Shown here piece by piece: positions 4,897 through 5,396 of a stretch of DNA of 5,396 nucleotides. The DNA comes from Betaproteobacteria bacterium (GTDB lineage: Bacteria > Pseudomonadota > Gammaproteobacteria > Burkholderiales > Usitatibacteraceae). Made by a program: the position numbers and the translations under genes. Below the pieces are notes generated by a model that was not told the DNA's origin, ran no database searches, and saw only the letters and a list, made by a program, of their open reading frames with translations. How positions within the stretch are numbered: the first letter of the stretch is position 1; each line of letters opens with the position of its first letter. The stretch lies in NCBI GenBank assembly GCA_025362705.1, contig JANYFH010000190.1, positions 1 through 5,396 of the forward strand, given 5' to 3'.

Positions 4897-5396
4897 ATGA
4901 AACCATTGTCACGCGCAATTTCATTGTTGTTGTCTTCGGGTGTCACGGCATGTCTGGCAACACATGCATTTGCCGCAGACGACGATACCAAAAAGAGCGG
5001 GATACAACCCGCTAATGAAAACAAGCTGGAGGCGGTCATCATCACGGGTTCACGGGTTCCCACGCCACCGGGCGCAGTGGCCGCTAAAGTGGTTACCATT
5101 GACGCCGAGGCGATTCAGCAGGCTGGTGTGGATTCGAATGTGATGGAAATACTTCGCAAGAATCTGCCTTCATTTCAGGGTCGCAGCAATGCGGGAACCA
5201 GTAACGCGAACAATACCAACCAGAATACGGCGGGCGGATCGCAGATTCAACTCAGAAATCTGGACACGCTGATTCTTATCAATGGTCGCCGCGCGGCGAT
5301 CAGCGGTATCGCCGGTATCGGTGGCAAAGCGTTCGTCGATATCAACCAGATACCGCCATCCGCCGTTGATCACATTGAAGTGTTGTCGGATGGCGC
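4897..5396 (+). CDS. TonB-dependent outer-membrane receptor, N-terminal part (runs off the window)
   Basis: The frame is open from ATG 4897 to the window end (166 complete codons, 3' truncated). Residues 1-26 are a signal peptide with an AFA cleavage site. A Ton-box/plug-entry sequence LEAVIITGSRVP (44-55) follows, then the plug domain: VVTIDAEAIQQAG (65-77), VMEILRKNLPSF (82-93), QIQLRNL (116-122), TLILINGRR (124-132), VDINQIPPSAVDHIEVLSDG (147-166). These are the standard plug signatures of TonB-dependent receptors, energised by TonB-ExbBD to import siderophores, haem, vitamins or oligomers. Between the plug helix and the LRNL strand lies an Asn/Thr/Gln/Gly-rich segment (96-115), seen in a subset of receptors. 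The beta-barrel lies outside the window, so the substrate cannot be judged. It follows the b561 gene by 130 nt, a gap containing a perfect inverted repeat, so it may have its own promoter. Confidence 0.9.
   Translation, partial: MKPLSRAISLLLSSGVTACLATHAFAADDDTKKSGIQPANENKLEAVIITGSRVPTPPGAVAAKVVTIDAEAIQQAGVDSNVMEILRKNLPSFQGRSNAGTSNANNTNQNTAGGSQIQLRNLDTLILINGRRAAISGIAGIGGKAFVDINQIPPSAVDHIEVLSDG

Overview
The window looks like a chromosomal stretch from a proteobacterium of moderate GC content, probably beta or gamma. The evidence is a CybB-type cytochrome b561, a TonB-dependent receptor, Sec signal peptides on the exported proteins, and a sigma54 (-24/-12) promoter with an IHF-type site. The exact taxon cannot be read from the sequence. 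No rRNA, tRNA or CRISPR array is visible.

Layout from left to right. (1) 36-199 is a large imperfect palindrome flanked by TTAG/TTAA, which looks like a MITE-type element with no coding capacity. (2) 234-839 (+) encodes a PlsC-like acyltransferase with HX4D and EGTR motifs. (3) 840-1047 holds no protein gene but contains what I consider the most interesting element: an IHF-consensus site (914-926), a near-perfect sigma54 promoter (945-960), and directly at the predicted start point three consecutive hairpins. The middle hairpin shows CUCC in its loop and the last is a classic Rho-independent terminator with eight T's. I read this as an unannotated sigma54-dependent small RNA of about 78 nt with an anti-Shine-Dalgarno motif. 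(4) 1123-1638 (-) is a small exported protein of unknown function. (5) 1639-2094 is a divergent intergenic region.

(6) From 2095 to the right edge a rightward gene set follows: an exported protein made of two tandem copies of the same domain found in the minus-strand gene; a seven-bladed YncE/YVTN-type periplasmic beta-propeller; a cytochrome b561 gene interrupted by a one-base frameshift in a GGGG run; and the N-terminal part of a TonB-dependent outer-membrane receptor that runs off the window.

Together the rightward genes and the divergent paralogue suggest a cell-envelope module: outer-membrane uptake (TonB receptor), periplasmic binding or sensing (propeller, duplicated domain proteins) and membrane electron transfer (b561). 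A role in uptake or reduction of a metal or redox-active ligand is an inference from gene company only; the substrate is not visible. Whether the sRNA controls these genes is open. Its CUCCUCC motif matches the receptor's Shine-Dalgarno over 7 nt, but any anti-SD motif would match strong ribosome binding sites.
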